Source: Devosia sp.
GTDB taxonomy: Bacteria > Pseudomonadota > Alphaproteobacteria > Rhizobiales > Devosiaceae
Length of the DNA stretch: 64,000 bases
Direction: 5' to 3'
NCBI GenBank assembly: GCA_017794705.1
Contig: CP051235.1
Coordinates: forward strand, 124,001 to 188,000
The translations under genes were made by a program, and so were the position numbers. Each line of letters begins with the position of its first letter. The stretch's first letter is position 1. Positions 1-8,827 of the stretch are shown in pieces. The notes beneath the pieces are model-generated. The model was not told where the DNA came from and searched no databases. It saw nothing but the letters and a program-made list of their open reading frames with translations.

Positions 1-167
1 ACAGGCAGCGACAACAGCGTTCCAATCGGCAAGCCGATCAGCCCCAGCGCGAGGGTTGCGTGGTCAGCGCCCAGAGCCTGTTGCACCTCTGGGATGCGTG
101 GCAACCAGCTGCCGAAGGTCAGCGCCTGCACAAAAAACACAAGCATGATCAGGCGCTGTTGCGGCAT
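1..167 (-). CDS. MFS transporter, N-terminal fragment (cut by window edge)
   Basis: Only the first 55 codons lie in the window; the gene runs off the left edge. The visible protein starts MPQQRLIMLVFFVQALTFG and continues through SWLPRIPEVQQALG into a second hydrophobic stretch. This is the usual opening of YbjJ-type major facilitator transporters: TM1, then the GSW..RIP.VQ..LG loop, then TM2. Such proteins are inner-membrane exporters whose substrate is usually unknown. The ATG at 167 is preceded on the minus strand by a GGAG about nine bases upstream. The gene diverges from ccdA, and the roughly 175 bp between them should hold both promoters. The family call is an inference from a short segment. 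Confidence 0.65.
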   Translation of the reverse strand, partial: MPQQRLIMLVFFVQALTFGSWLPRIPEVQQALGADHATLALGLIGLPIGTLLSLP

Positions 168-342
168 TTCTGGAAGCTCCGGAGGGCGGAATCAGAGGTG
201 GGTGACGCAATGATAGCGGCAAAGCTTACGGCTGTAATGGCGTGAAGGGTGACTGATCTCCCTTCACACTGGCTTGAGCGACAACGTGAAGCAATTGAAT
301 CGCAACGGCTGGCGGGTAAAAGGGCAACCCGAAGGAGACGAA

Positions 343-1080
343 ATGGTCGGATTGTCCTTGCCATTGGTGTTCGGAGCCGGGGTGCTGAGCTTTCTCAGCC
401 CCTGTGTGCTGCCGCTGGTGCCGCCCTATCTCACCTACATGAGCGGCGCGACCTTTGAACAGGTGCGCGAAGATGGGGCGATCGGCGGCTCCATCTGGTG
501 GCGAGGGGTGACCACCTCGTTGTTCTTCATTCTGGGCTTTTCGCTTGTGTTCATCACGCTGGGGGCGACGGCGACTGCATTCGGGCAGGTGTTCCGGCAG
601 GCATTGCCGTATCTGACGCCGATTGCGGGGCTGATCATCATTGCGATGGGCCTGCACTTTCTCGGCGTTTACCGCATTGGGATGCTGGACCGGCAATTGC
701 GGCACAATGGGCCGAGCGCGGCCAGCGGGCCGGGCGGCGGCTTTTTGCTGGGGCTGGCCTTTGCCGTGGGCTGGACGCCTTGCATCGGGCCGGTGCTGGC
801 GGCGATCCTTGCGATTGCGGCCAGTCAGAACTCGGCCTGGGAAGGTGCAGGGCTGCTGGCCATTTATTCCGCCGGGCTTGGCGTGCCCTTCCTTCTGGCC
901 GGCGTGGCAATCGGGCCGTTCCTGAGTTTCTTCCAGTCGTTCCGCAAGCATCTCGGGACGGTCGAGAAGGTGATGGGCGGTATCTTGGTGCTGACCGGCC
1001 TGTTGTTCCTGACCGGTCAGTTCACGCGGATATCCTACTGGTTTCTCGAGACTTTCCCGGTCCTGGGTACCATCGGCTGA
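343..1080 (+). CDS. ccdA: Cytochrome c biogenesis protein CcdA
   Basis: A 245-residue polytopic inner-membrane protein of the CcdA/DsbD-beta family. These proteins carry electrons from cytoplasmic thioredoxin to periplasmic thiol-disulfide proteins that keep apocytochrome c or other substrates reduced. Both redox cysteines are present in their typical settings: Cys21 in FLSPCVLPLVPPYL at the end of TM1, and a second Cys near residue 146 in GWTPCIGPVLAA. About six membrane segments are visible, and the length matches the family. The ATG at 343 is chosen because AAGGAG lies six bases upstream; an in-frame ATG at 274 would add a non-hydrophobic extension and has no such site. No cytochrome maturation genes are adjacent, so the specific partner is unknown. 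Confidence 0.93.
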   Translation: MVGLSLPLVFGAGVLSFLSPCVLPLVPPYLTYMSGATFEQVREDGAIGGSIWWRGVTTSLFFILGFSLVFITLGATATAFGQVFRQALPYLTPIAGLIIIAMGLHFLGVYRIGMLDRQLRHNGPSAASGPGGGFLLGLAFAVGWTPCIGPVLAAILAIAASQNSAWEGAGLLAIYSAGLGVPFLLAGVAIGPFLSFFQSFRKHLGTVEKVMGGILVLTGLLFLTGQFTRISYWFLETFPVLGTIG

Positions 1081-1205
1081 GATTCAGCATTCGTTCACCG
1101 TTCCGGCGGATTCCGCGTATTCCGGTCGTTATCGGCGCGGGGCGCAACCTCTCATTCACGGCCCTGTGGGAACGTGCCACCTGAGTATTTTTGCAAGGGA
1201 AACGC

Positions 1206-2414
1206 ATGCCCGTGGCATCGATGCAGAACGCGCAGCGGAAAAGGCGCGCCACAACTTCGGCTGCCAGAGACTGGTGGCAGGAGCAGGGTGCGGCCGTCGC
1301 GGCCACTTCGCAGATTGATGATGTGGCTGAGGTCTGGCGCGGGCTGGAGGCGCAGGGCATCGAGTCGCCTGGACAAAGCCTTGATTTCACGCGCGCGTGG
1401 ATCCAGCAGTTCAAGATACCTGTTGCCGATCAGCTTTACGTGACGGGATCGCTGGATGGAAAGGTGGTGGCGCTGCTGCCCCTCCAGCGCGATCACAAAC
1501 ACGGTTTGAGCATGTTGACCTGGTTTGCCGGTGCGCATGTCGGATGCCATGCACCGCTGATCGACAGGCCGGTCTTTGCAGCGATGACAACGGCCGAACG
1601 TACGGAGTTCTGGCGCCGGATGCAGCGTGGACTGGCCGGTGCGGATCTCGTGCATCTGGAGGCGGTGCCCGCATTTGAAGGCGACGGGAGTTTTGTCGAC
1701 TTGTGCAGTTCCCACCCGGTCGATCTGCTCTACCGGTCGGAATTTGCGAGCTGGGAGGAATGTGACTCGCAGCAACGCAGCCGCTCACGGCGCAAGCATG
1801 ACAAACAGCAAGGCGCCAAGCTAGAGGCTATGGGCGAAGTTTCGTTTGAAGAGGTCACCAGCGGCGCCGTTGCGCGCGAAGCGGTCGCGACAATGTTCCG
1901 CCAGAAGGCTCGCCGGTTTGCTGAGTGGGGGATCGACGATCCGTTTGCGGATCCGGAAGTGCAGGCTTTTTACGCCGGGTTGCTGGAGCGCCCCGGCGCG
2001 TTGCAGGCGCGCCTTCACGTCTTGCGGCTCGATGGCGAGATTGTCTCGGTGCGTTACAACTTGGCGCAGGGCGACCGGGTGTTTGCGCTGATTTCATCGA
2101 TGGATGACAATCCGGACCTGTCTCCCGGTTCACCGGGCAAACAGAACATTCTCCGCGCTCAAATGCACATGTTCTCCAACGGGGTTGCGATGGTCGACAT
2201 GGGGGCCGGCTATTCGGACGAGAAGCGCCACTGGTGCAACGTCCAGATCGAATTGCGAGATCATTTGCTGCCGCTCACCACCAAAGGGCGGATGGCGGCG
2301 AAGCTGATGGGTTGGAAGACCGCGCTGCAACATCGCATCAAGAATGACGAGCGGCTGTTTGCGCTGGTCAAAACGGTTCGGGCCCGATTGGGAACGCTTG
2401 TGCGCCGCGGCTAG
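1206..2414 (+). CDS. GNAT-type acyltransferase (FemAB/BioF2, CelD/BcsL-like)
   Basis: A protein of about 402 residues resembling the Acetyltransf_6 (CelD/BcsL, FemAB-like) group, which carries a GNAT fold in the C-terminal half. The family-like features are the basic run [14 protein letters not shown] near residue 200, which resembles the RRR..R linker in relatives, followed by [14 protein letters not shown] and a C-terminal stretch ending [14 protein letters not shown]. These proteins are cytoplasmic and are often linked to exopolysaccharide or cell-envelope modification, but the substrate here is unknown. ATG 1206 is chosen over an in-frame TTG at 1191 because AAGGGA sits five bases before it. 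Its TAG stop overlaps the stop of radC on the other strand within a shared CTAG. Confidence 0.72.
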   Translation: MPVASMQNAQRKRRATTSAARDWWQEQGAAVAATSQIDDVAEVWRGLEAQGIESPGQSLDFTRAWIQQFKIPVADQLYVTGSLDGKVVALLPLQRDHKHGLSMLTWFAGAHVGCHAPLIDRPVFAAMTTAERTEFWRRMQRGLAGADLVHLEAVPAFEGDGSFVDLCSSHPVDLLYRSEFASWEECDSQQRSRSRRKHDKQQGAKLEAMGEVSFEEVTSGAVAREAVATMFRQKARRFAEWGIDDPFADPEVQAFYAGLLERPGALQARLHVLRLDGEIVSVRYNLAQGDRVFALISSMDDNPDLSPGSPGKQNILRAQMHMFSNGVAMVDMGAGYSDEKRHWCNVQIELRDHLLPLTTKGRMAAKLMGWKTALQHRIKNDERLFALVKTVRARLGTLVRRG

Positions 2415-3148
2415 ATCAGCTTCTGCGATTTCATCGAGATGTGACCGTTGCGGCCAATGATGATGTGGTCGTGAACGACAATGCCCAAGGGCTGGGCGAT
2501 GTCGATAATGGCCCGGGTCATCTGAAGATCTGCGCTTGAGGGCTGCGGGTCGCCCGAGGGGTGATTGTGGGCCAGAATGAGTGCGGTCGCGTTCAGTTCC
2601 AGCGCCCGCTTGATGACCTCGCGGGGATAGACCGGCGTGTGGTCGACCGTGCCAACCTGCTGGACCTCGTCGCGGATCAGCCTGTTCTTCTTGTCGAGAA
2701 ACAGAATGCGGAACTGTTCAACTTCCTCATGGGCCATGTGGGCGCGGCAGTAATCCACCAGTTCGCCCCATGAACTGAGCACGGGCCGGGTGCTGATCTC
2801 GTCCCGCGAAGTGCGCTGGGCGATGGCCTGCGCGAGCTTGAGGTTGACGATGGTTTCAGGACCGACACCGGGCACTTCCTTGAGCAGGTGAGCGGGCGCA
2901 GCCAACACTGCTGAAATGGACCCGAACTGCTTGAGCAGGGCTTTGGCAGTCGGCTTGGTGTCGCCCTGTTTCTTGGTCAGAAACAGGTACATCTCGAGGA
3001 TTTCGTAGTCGGCAAGGGCGCCCGGGCCCGCATCGGTGAAGCGCTTGCGCAGCCGTTCGCGGTGGCCCGCCTTGTCGTTGGCTTTTGAGGTCGGTTTGCG
3101 GGATTTCGGACTCACATCCGAGAAACCCGGTCGACCGCCATCCGCCAT
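2411..3148 (-). CDS. radC: RadC family JAB/MPN-domain protein
   Basis: A 245-residue member of the RadC (UPF0758) family. The N-terminal half carries a helix-hairpin-helix-like region ([19 protein letters not shown]). The C-terminal JAB/MPN domain carries the JAMM metal motif [14 protein letters not shown] preceded by [18 protein letters not shown]. Despite the name, a DNA repair role is not established for the family. ATG 3148 is preferred: longer in-frame reading into 3262 lies within the end of map. The start follows the map stop by a single base (TGA-C-ATG), so translation is very probably coupled to map. The gene converges on the GNAT gene with a CTAG stop overlap. Confidence 0.93.
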   Translation of the reverse strand: MADGGRPGFSDVSPKSRKPTSKANDKAGHRERLRKRFTDAGPGALADYEILEMYLFLTKKQGDTKPTAKALLKQFGSISAVLAAPAHLLKEVPGVGPETIVNLKLAQAIAQRTSRDEISTRPVLSSWGELVDYCRAHMAHEEVEQFRILFLDKKNRLIRDEVQQVGTVDHTPVYPREVIKRALELNATALILAHNHPSGDPQPSSADLQMTRAIIDIAQPLGIVVHDHIIIGRNGHISMKSQKLI

Positions 3149-3149
3149 G

Positions 3150-3977
3150 TCAGCGGGCGTCCAGCGGATTGAACAAGCCGGCGGGCGAGGCGGTGAAGAC
3201 TTCGTGCCCGGTTTCGGTGATGCCGATTGAGTGCTCACACTGCGCCGAGAGGGTGCGGTCACGCGTCACCGCGGTCCAGCCGTCATTGAGAATTTTGACC
3301 TGCGGCCGGCCGAGATTGATCATCGGTTCGATGGTGAAGATCATGCCGGGTTTGAGTCTCGGCCCCATGCCGGGGGTACCGAAATGCAGAATGTTGGGCT
3401 CGTCGTGGAACAGTTGGCCAAGACCATGACCGACGAAGTCCCGGACCACGCTGGTGCGCTCGGCTTCGGCGTAGCGCTGTATGGCAGCGCCGATGTCGCC
3501 GGTGGTGTTGCCGGGGACGGCCGCGTCGATACCGCGGGCGAGTGACTCGTAGGTCACCCGGATCAGCCTTTCGGCTTTGCGGGAAATTTCACCAACCGGG
3601 TACATGCGGCTCGAATCGCCGTGCCAGCCATCAACGACCAGGGTGAGATCGATATTGACGATATCGCCTTCGCGCAGGGGGCGGTCGCCGGGAATGCCGT
3701 GGCAGACCACGTGGTTGATCGAGGTGCAGACCGAATGCCGGTAACCCTTGTAGAACAGGGTCGCGGGGACTGCCCCGTGGTCACGCGCAAACTGGAGGGC
3801 CAACTGGTCAAGTTCACCAGTGGTGACGCCGGGGTGGACGTGTTCGACCAGCATGTCGAGCGCCTCGGCGGTCAGCCGCCCGGCCTTGCGCATGCCGGCA
3901 AATCCTTCCGCGCCGTGGAGCGGAATGACCCCCGGCGTGCGCTTTGCCTGCGATGTCGCATCGACGTAATTGACCAT
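3150..3977 (-). CDS. map: Methionine aminopeptidase, type I
   Basis: A 275-residue type I methionine aminopeptidase, which removes the initiator methionine from nascent proteins. The metal-binding framework of the pita-bread fold is visible: [20 protein letters not shown], then [20 protein letters not shown] (two Asp ligands), [14 protein letters not shown] (His ligand), FTIEPMIN (Glu) and [10 protein letters not shown] (Glu). The ATG at 3977 gives [13 protein letters not shown]; upstream codons in frame look non-coding. An AAAGGG lies about ten bases upstream. It is the first gene of a two-gene unit with radC. Confidence 0.96.
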   Translation of the reverse strand: MVNYVDATSQAKRTPGVIPLHGAEGFAGMRKAGRLTAEALDMLVEHVHPGVTTGELDQLALQFARDHGAVPATLFYKGYRHSVCTSINHVVCHGIPGDRPLREGDIVNIDLTLVVDGWHGDSSRMYPVGEISRKAERLIRVTYESLARGIDAAVPGNTTGDIGAAIQRYAEAERTSVVRDFVGHGLGQLFHDEPNILHFGTPGMGPRLKPGMIFTIEPMINLGRPQVKILNDGWTAVTRDRTLSAQCEHSIGITETGHEVFTASPAGLFNPLDAR

Positions 3978-4111
3978 GTGGACTGAACCCTTTCGCCCTA
4001 TACCTAGCCATTGCCCCCCTGAATTGGAAGGGGCGGGGCGTGCCTGTTCAAATTCGCTTGGCAGTTCATACGGGGGGTGAGTAAATATGTGCGCGTTCCC
4101 GGGTTCGCGCC

Positions 4112-4561
4112 ATGACAAAAGATCAACTTGCCTATCATCTCGATGAGTATCGCGCGCTTCGGCAGGAAGTCGCGTTTCATCAACGCATGGTCTATGGGGC
4201 TTTCGGCTGGGCCGTTATTGCCAGTGGCGTGATTACCACCTGGCTGGTCGCCAATGCGGAGAGCATCCAGGCGATCGGCGGTTTTCCGGCCCGTGTCGTC
4301 TGGTTCGTGCCGGGCATGGTCTGCGTGTTCGCCTGGCTTGGCTTTTATCACTTCCACACGGTGTTGATGCTGACGGGCGGTTATCTGAAACGGCTCGAGG
4401 AGGCATTGGCTGCCGAGGGCCTGGGGTGGGAGCAGTACCTTGCCGAACTGCGCAGCGGTGCGATCGGCAATCAGACCATCATCAGGTTTGCGGTCGGCTG
4501 GGCCGCGCTTATTCTGTCGAACTTTGTCCTGGCCATTTTCATGCAGGCTTCCTTCAGCTGA
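4112..4561 (+). CDS. Hypothetical membrane protein
   Basis: A 149-residue protein without a recognised family. A charged N-terminal helix (about residues 1-27, DEYRALRQEVAFHQRM) is followed by two adjacent membrane segments around residues 28-47 and 62-84, a soluble loop (GYLKRLEEALAAEGLGWEQYLAELRS), and a last membrane segment at about residues 122-145. The amino-acid composition and codon use look like genuine coding sequence of this genome. There is no clear ribosome-binding site before ATG 4112, so the start is uncertain. The gene lies divergent to map, and its 3' end overlaps the stop of sfsA by eight bases on the opposite strand. Confidence 0.65.
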   Translation: MTKDQLAYHLDEYRALRQEVAFHQRMVYGAFGWAVIASGVITTWLVANAESIQAIGGFPARVVWFVPGMVCVFAWLGFYHFHTVLMLTGGYLKRLEEALAAEGLGWEQYLAELRSGAIGNQTIIRFAVGWAALILSNFVLAIFMQASFS

Positions 4562-5258
4562 GGTCCAGCGGCAGCGGACGAGAGAGTGTGATCTCCTCGC
4601 GCGTGAGCGTGCAGGCGTAGGCGAGAATCTCGACGCCAGCGGCCTTCGCTTCGGCCATTGCGGCGGCATAGGCGGGGTCAACGTCATCCGCCAGCCGAAA
4701 CCGCGTGCAGTCGTCGCGCTGGACGAGGAACAGGTTCACGGCTCTTTGGCCTGACTTCACCATGTTGGCCAATTCGGCCAGATGCCGGGCGCCGCGAGCG
4801 GTTGCCGCGTCGGGAAATTCCGCCCAGCCGGTTTCGCGGCTGAGGTGGACGTTTTTGACTTCGAGATAGCAGTCCGGCAGACCGTCACCGGTCAGCAGAA
4901 AATCGACCCGGCTGTTTTCGCCGTATTTCACCTCAGGGCGAAACGAAGTGTAGTCTGCCAGTTCCAAGATGCGCCGGTCGGCGAGGGCTTCGGCCACGAT
5001 CCGGTTGGGCAGCGCAGTGTTGATGCCGACCAGGCCGGACGGCAGTTCGGCGAGTTCCCATGACAGAGGCAATTTGCGTTTCGGGTTGCCGGAATCGGAC
5101 AGCCAAATGGTCATGCCCGGGGCGTCCAGACCGGTCATGGCGCCGGGATTGGCGCAGTGAACGGTGGTGATCTCGCCGTTCTCCAGCCGGACGTCTGCGA
5201 GAAAGCGCTTGTAGCGGCGCAGCAGGGTGGCGCGGATGAGCGGTTGGTTCAATTTCAC
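4554..5258 (-). CDS. sfsA: DNA/RNA nuclease SfsA
   Basis: SfsA family protein of about 234 residues, first described as a sugar fermentation stimulation protein. Diagnostic blocks are LLRRYKRFLADVRLENGE, HCANPGAMTGL, RKLPLSWEL, VKYGENSRVDFLL and DCYLEVKNVHLS. The Asp and Glu-x-Lys of the last two blocks match a PD-(D/E)xK nuclease core, and AEFPDAATARGARHL follows. No in-frame ATG fits: a GTG at 5258 gives VKLNQPLIRATL, which matches the usual family N-terminus and length, while a TTG at 5285 would add nine residues. The start is therefore moderately certain. The gene diverges from the CinA-domain gene. Confidence 0.92.
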   Translation of the reverse strand: MKLNQPLIRATLLRRYKRFLADVRLENGEITTVHCANPGAMTGLDAPGMTIWLSDSGNPKRKLPLSWELAELPSGLVGINTALPNRIVAEALADRRILELADYTSFRPEVKYGENSRVDFLLTGDGLPDCYLEVKNVHLSRETGWAEFPDAATARGARHLAELANMVKSGQRAVNLFLVQRDDCTRFRLADDVDPAYAAAMAEAKAAGVEILAYACTLTREEITLSRPLPLDLS

Positions 5259-5373
5259 GAGACGGGGTCCATGGAACTGGGGCAAACGGGGCCGGTCTGC
5301 TTGACCTTTTGGGAAGGGGCGGGCATGGGATTGCCTCTAGGGCTTGCCCGGCAGGGCGTCAACAGGACCCGGC

Positions 5374-6147
5374 ATGTCGAACGCACCATCAGAACCCATT
5401 ACGGCAGCCTTGCTGATCATCGGCGACGAGATTCTTTCGGGACGCACCCGCGACAAGAATATTGGCACGGTTGCGGGCTTTTGCGGGGTGATGGGCATTG
5501 CGCTGCGCGAGGTGCGCGTGGTCACGGACGAGATGGATGCCATCATCAGGGCCGTCAATGCGTTGAGGGCCGAAAACACCTACCTGTTCACGACGGGCGG
5601 CATCGGCCCCACCCACGACGACATCACAGCGGATGCGGTTTCGAGGGCGTTCGGGGTTGAACTGCCGATCAATGATGAAGCCCGAAAAATCCTTGAGGAC
5701 AGGTACGGCACCGTGGACGTCAGCCCCGAGCGGTTGCGCATGGCGCGCATCCCGGTCGGGGCGAGCCTGATCAACAATTCGGTTTCCGGTGCGCCGGGGT
5801 TCATTCTGGGCAATGTGCATGTGATGGCGGGCGTCCCCAAGATCATGGAGGCCATGCTCGAGGATCTTGCCACCCGGCTCAAGGGCGGGGCGAAAATGCT
5901 GAGCCGGTCGGTGGATTGCGCAGTGGGCGAAAGTACAATCGCCGCGGGGTTGGGCGCCATCCAGGAGGAGTTCCCGCAACTCAAGCTCGGATCGTACCCG
6001 CAAATGGGGCGCCAGCCGATTTTCACGCAACTGGTGATCCGCGGTACGGATGAAACTGCGGTCGAAGCAGCAACGGCGCGGGTTCGGGCGCTGGTTGACG
6101 AGATGCATGAAGCCAAAAACATAAAACTATCAAAGGACCAGGTGTGA
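5374..6147 (+). CDS. CinA-type molybdopterin-binding domain protein
   Basis: A 257-residue protein with a MoaB/MogA-like (MoCF_biosynth) domain as found at the N-terminus of Cin[19 protein letters not shown], then [19 protein letters not shown] and [20 protein letters not shown]. It lacks the C-terminal nicotinamide-nucleotide amidase (PncC) domain, so it is the short competence/damage-inducible protein A form common in alphaproteobacteria. The function of the short form is unclear; pyrophosphatase-like activity on ADP-ribose or nucleotides is known for some full-length relatives. The start at 5374 fits the family N-terminus. The stop TGA overlaps the ATG of gpt by one base (TGATG), indicating an operon. 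Confidence 0.88.
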   Translation: MSNAPSEPITAALLIIGDEILSGRTRDKNIGTVAGFCGVMGIALREVRVVTDEMDAIIRAVNALRAENTYLFTTGGIGPTHDDITADAVSRAFGVELPINDEARKILEDRYGTVDVSPERLRMARIPVGASLINNSVSGAPGFILGNVHVMAGVPKIMEAMLEDLATRLKGGAKMLSRSVDCAVGESTIAAGLGAIQEEFPQLKLGSYPQMGRQPIFTQLVIRGTDETAVEAATARVRALVDEMHEAKNIKLSKDQV

Positions 6148-6638
6148 TGAGCCCACAGCAAAAAAGTTTCCCGGTGACCTGGGATCAGTTCCACCGCGAC
6201 AGCCGGGCGCTGGCGTGGCGGCTTTCGGGGCAGGGGCCGTTCACGGCGCTGGTGGCGATCACGCGAGGTGGGCTGGTACCGGCTGCCGTTGTGGCGCGCG
6301 AGTTGAATATCCGGCTGATCGAAACCGTTTCTGTCAAATCCTATGATCATCAGGATCAGGGCAGGGTGCAGGTTTTGAAGCCGATCGCGGAATCGATCAC
6401 ATCCGGGGCGGATTCCGGAAAGGTGCTGATCGTTGACGATCTGGTTGATACCGGTGCGACTGCTCGGGTGGTGCGTGATATGTTGCCGGGTGCTCATTTC
6501 GCGACAGTCTACGCCAAGCCGAAGGGGCGGGAACAAGTCGACACGTTTGTGACCGAGGTCAGTCAGGACACCTGGATCTACTTCCCCTGGGACATGGATG
6601 TGGGCTATGTGCCGCCCATTCACGGCGGAACGGACTGA
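6147..6638 (+). CDS. gpt: Xanthine phosphoribosyltransferase
   Basis: A 163-residue type I phosphoribosyltransferase of the bacterial Gpt family, which salvages xanthine and guanine to XMP and GMP using PRPP. The PRPP-binding signature [16 protein letters not shown] is clear (about residues 91-106), together with the pyrophosphate loop region [17 protein letters not shown]. The C-terminus [15 protein letters not shown] supplies the Trp and Asp that stack against and read the purine in this family. The ATG at 6147 overlaps the preceding stop by one base, with AAAGGA about ten bases upstream; an in-frame GTG one codon earlier is less likely. It is translationally coupled to the CinA-domain gene. 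Confidence 0.94.
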   Translation: MSPQQKSFPVTWDQFHRDSRALAWRLSGQGPFTALVAITRGGLVPAAVVARELNIRLIETVSVKSYDHQDQGRVQVLKPIAESITSGADSGKVLIVDDLVDTGATARVVRDMLPGAHFATVYAKPKGREQVDTFVTEVSQDTWIYFPWDMDVGYVPPIHGGTD

Positions 6639-6650
6639 GCCGGAACTCAG

Positions 6651-6736
6651 GCGGGCGTGGTGGAACTGGTAGACACACAGGACTTAAAATCCTGAGGCCT
6701 TTGGCCGTGCGGGTTCAAATCCCGCCGCCCGCACCA
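6651..6736 (+). tRNA. tRNA-Leu (anticodon UAA)
   Basis: A class II tRNA of 86 bases with CCA encoded. The acceptor arm GCGGGCG pairs with CGCCCGC. The D-loop is TGGAACTGGTAGACA. The anticodon stem CAGGA/TCCTG closes the loop CTTAAAA, giving anticodon UAA. A long variable arm (GGCCTTTGGCC) and the T-arm CGGGTTCAAATCCCG follow. It lies 12 bases after gpt on the same strand and may be processed from the same transcript. Confidence 0.97.
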
Positions 6737-6850
6737 CATTAACGCCGCTCCCTTTCTCCAAGGCGCAGAACTGAATTGTGAACGCCGTGCGCTTGGCACG
6801 GGCGTGGCTGCGGCCTAGGCTGACCATCGGTTCAGACTGGGAGTAGTCAC

Positions 6851-7237
6851 ATGCACTTGTTCCTTTTGCCTGCTGCGACACTTGCCATCATGTCCCGCTA
6901 TGCCGCCGGTCACCTTGCGACCGCGGAACTGGCGGTGGCCGGGTTGGCGCTGCTGTTCTGGTTCGGCGTCTTGATGTACCGGCTGGCGGGGGCGCATGGC
7001 GCTACCGTTTGGGACATTTGCATAAGTGTACTTGGCGCGGTGCTGGTGGGCGCAGCGCACGGGTTCTTCTTGTTTCCGGTGCTGTTGTTGCTGGGCGGTC
7101 AGCAGTTCAGCTGGGAGGGCTGCGGGCTGTTCTCGCTGGCGATCACAGTGGTGCTGATCGTGCTGCAGGCATTTGAACAGGCACAGGCGCAGCGGCCGGC
7201 GCCACTGGCCCGGCAGGGCCGGGAATGGCGCCTCTAG
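6851..7237 (+). CDS. Hypothetical small membrane protein
   Basis: A 128-residue protein with no recognised family. It is strongly hydrophobic, with segments at about residues 2-14, 24-46, 58-83 and 91-107, and a basic hydrophilic tail (RPAPLARQGREWRL). GGGAG lies eight bases before ATG 6851, so the start is well supported. It sits between tRNA-Leu and the convergent gntK, ending three bases short of the gntK stop, and could be monocistronic. It is probably an inner-membrane protein; no function is proposed. Confidence 0.7.
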   Translation: MHLFLLPAATLAIMSRYAAGHLATAELAVAGLALLFWFGVLMYRLAGAHGATVWDICISVLGAVLVGAAHGFFLFPVLLLLGGQQFSWEGCGLFSLAITVVLIVLQAFEQAQAQRPAPLARQGREWRL

Positions 7238-7240
7238 GTT

Positions 7241-7789
7241 TCAGGCGCTGTTTTGAGGTGTGAGCGCCGCGAAGACGTCTGACACAATCTGGTCCACCGG
7301 GTCTTCAACCGAGACGGAGATGACCTGCTCGTCCGCGGTAGGCAGTTCAAGCGTGGCGAACTGGCTGTCGAGAAGTCCGGCGGGCATGAAATGGCCGGGC
7401 CGATTGGCCTGCCGGGCGGCGATAACCTGTTTTGAGCCGCTGAGGTGGACGAAGCGAACCGGTTCACCGGCAGCGCTGCGCAGAAAATCCCGATAGGCAC
7501 GTTTGAGCGCCGAGCAGCCGCTGATGGCGATGCCATCGCGGTTCGCCGTTTCACGCATGGTTTCGGCGATGCGTTGCAGCCACGGCCAGCGGTCGTCGTC
7601 GGTGAGCGGGGTGCCGCCGCGCATTTTCTCGACATTTTCCGCCGGGTGCAGATGGTCGCCGTCGATGAAGGTGACGCCATATTTCTCGGCAAGTTTTTCG
7701 CCGATGGTGGATTTGCCCGAGCCGGAGACACCCATGACGATGATGAGGCGTGGGGGGCGAGTGCTGTCCGGATCGAAGGGCTTGTTCAT
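7241..7789 (-). CDS. gntK: Gluconokinase
   Basis: A 182-residue gluconate kinase of the GntK/IdnK (shikimate-kinase-like P-loop) family, which phosphorylates D-gluconate to 6-phosphogluconate with ATP. The Walker A motif GVSGSGKST appears near residue 20. It is followed by FIDGDHLHPAENVEKMRGGTPLTDDDRWPWL, the substrate-binding segment of the family in full. GCSALKRAYRDFLR and HFMPAGLLDSQFATLE complete the signature. ATG 7789 lies four bases after the stop of the gluconate 5-dehydrogenase-like gene. The product of this kinase is the substrate of the gnd gene that diverges upstream, so the three genes form a gluconate/pentose-phosphate module. Confidence 0.95.
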   Translation of the reverse strand: MNKPFDPDSTRPPRLIIVMGVSGSGKSTIGEKLAEKYGVTFIDGDHLHPAENVEKMRGGTPLTDDDRWPWLQRIAETMRETANRDGIAISGCSALKRAYRDFLRSAAGEPVRFVHLSGSKQVIAARQANRPGHFMPAGLLDSQFATLELPTADEQVISVSVEDPVDQIVSDVFAALTPQNSA

Positions 7790-7793
7790 CAGG

Positions 7794-8558
7794 TCAGACG
7801 CTCGCCGTGATGCCGCCGTCGACGTAAATGACCTGACCGGTGACGAAGCTGGAGGCGGCGGACGACAGGAACACGGCGGCGCCGACCAGTTCCTCAACCT
7901 CGGCCCAGCGGCCCAAGGGTGTGCGCCGTTCCAGCCACGCTGAGAAGTCCTCGTCTGCGACAAGGGCGGCGTTGAGCTCTGTCTTGAAGTAGCCGGGGGC
8001 AATGCCGTTGACGTTGATGCCGTGTTTCGCCCAGTCGATGGCCATGCCTTTGGTGAGATTGGCGATAGCACCTTTCGAGGCGGTGTAGGGGGCAATGGAG
8101 GGGCGGGCGAGGGCGGACATGACCGAGCAGATGTTGATGATGCGGCCCTTTTGGCGGGCGATCATGTGGCGGGCGACAGCCTGGCCGACGTAGAAGGCGG
8201 CGTTGATGTTTGTGCGCATAAGCCGGTCGAACTGGTCGACGGGGAAATCCTCGAGCGGGGCGCGGTGCTGCATGCCGGCATTGTTGACCAGAATGTCGAT
8301 GGGACCGGCTTCCTGTTCGAACCGGTCGATGGCGGCGCGGGAGGCTTCGGGGTCGGTGACGTCAAAATCGAGAATGGCTGGCGCGGGCCCCGAGAACTCT
8401 GAGGCGACCTGTTCCAGCTTCGTGCGGTCGCGGCCGTTGAGCACGATCATAGCGCCAGCTTCGGACAGGCCCTTGGCCAAGGCGAGGCCGATGCCGCGGC
8501 TGGAGCCGGTGACCAGGGCGCGCTTGCCCGTCAGGTCAAACATTTCCAGTGCAGCCAT
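7794..8558 (-). CDS. gno: SDR oxidoreductase, probable gluconate 5-dehydrogenase
   Basis: A 254-residue classical short-chain dehydrogenase. The cofactor motif TGSSRGIG is near residue 18, NNAG near 93, a Ser in ICSVMSAL, and the catalytic pair in APYTASKGAIAN (Y-x3-K). GIAPGYFKTELN, and the C-terminus DGGITASV are typical of the 5-keto-D-gluconate reductase (Gno/IdnO) subfamily. Together with the neighbouring gluconokinase this suggests interconversion of 5-ketogluconate and gluconate. The substrate call is inferred from context and subfamily-like motifs. ATG 8558 follows a G-rich ribosome-binding stretch. The gene diverges from gnd across about 270 bp. Confidence 0.85.
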   Translation of the reverse strand: MAALEMFDLTGKRALVTGSSRGIGLALAKGLSEAGAMIVLNGRDRTKLEQVASEFSGPAPAILDFDVTDPEASRAAIDRFEQEAGPIDILVNNAGMQHRAPLEDFPVDQFDRLMRTNINAAFYVGQAVARHMIARQKGRIINICSVMSALARPSIAPYTASKGAIANLTKGMAIDWAKHGINVNGIAPGYFKTELNAALVADEDFSAWLERRTPLGRWAEVEELVGAAVFLSSAASSFVTGQVIYVDGGITASV

Positions 8559-8696
8559 TGCGCCGATCCCCCCAAACCGTTCTGCCGCCTTATAATGCGC
8601 GGTGCGGCGGCGTCCAGCCTTGAATGGCGCGGGGTGCGACAAAAAGGCTTGCAGTGCGCCGGAGCATCCCGCAAAAAGGCGCGGATGTTCGCGCTT

Positions 8697-8707
8697 TTGC
8701 CAGACAA
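8697..8707. promoter_or_regulatory. Possible GntR-type operator between gno and gnd
   Basis: TTGCCAGACAA is an almost perfect 11-base inverted repeat (TTGcC-A-GACAA). It resembles the TTGTC-N-GACAA pattern bound by FadR-subfamily GntR regulators, which often control sugar-acid genes. It lies midway between the divergent gno-gntK and gnd genes. This is inference from one site; no regulator gene is nearby. Confidence 0.3.
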
Positions 8708-8827
8708 TACCGTGCCGCCAGTGCGGCGGCCGACTGTGCAAGGGCGCTTCTGTCTTTTTACGGGATGCGGGTCATTCGAGCCATTCCGCGATCAAACAAT
8801 ATGCCCCAAAGGGGCGCTGGAGGAATA

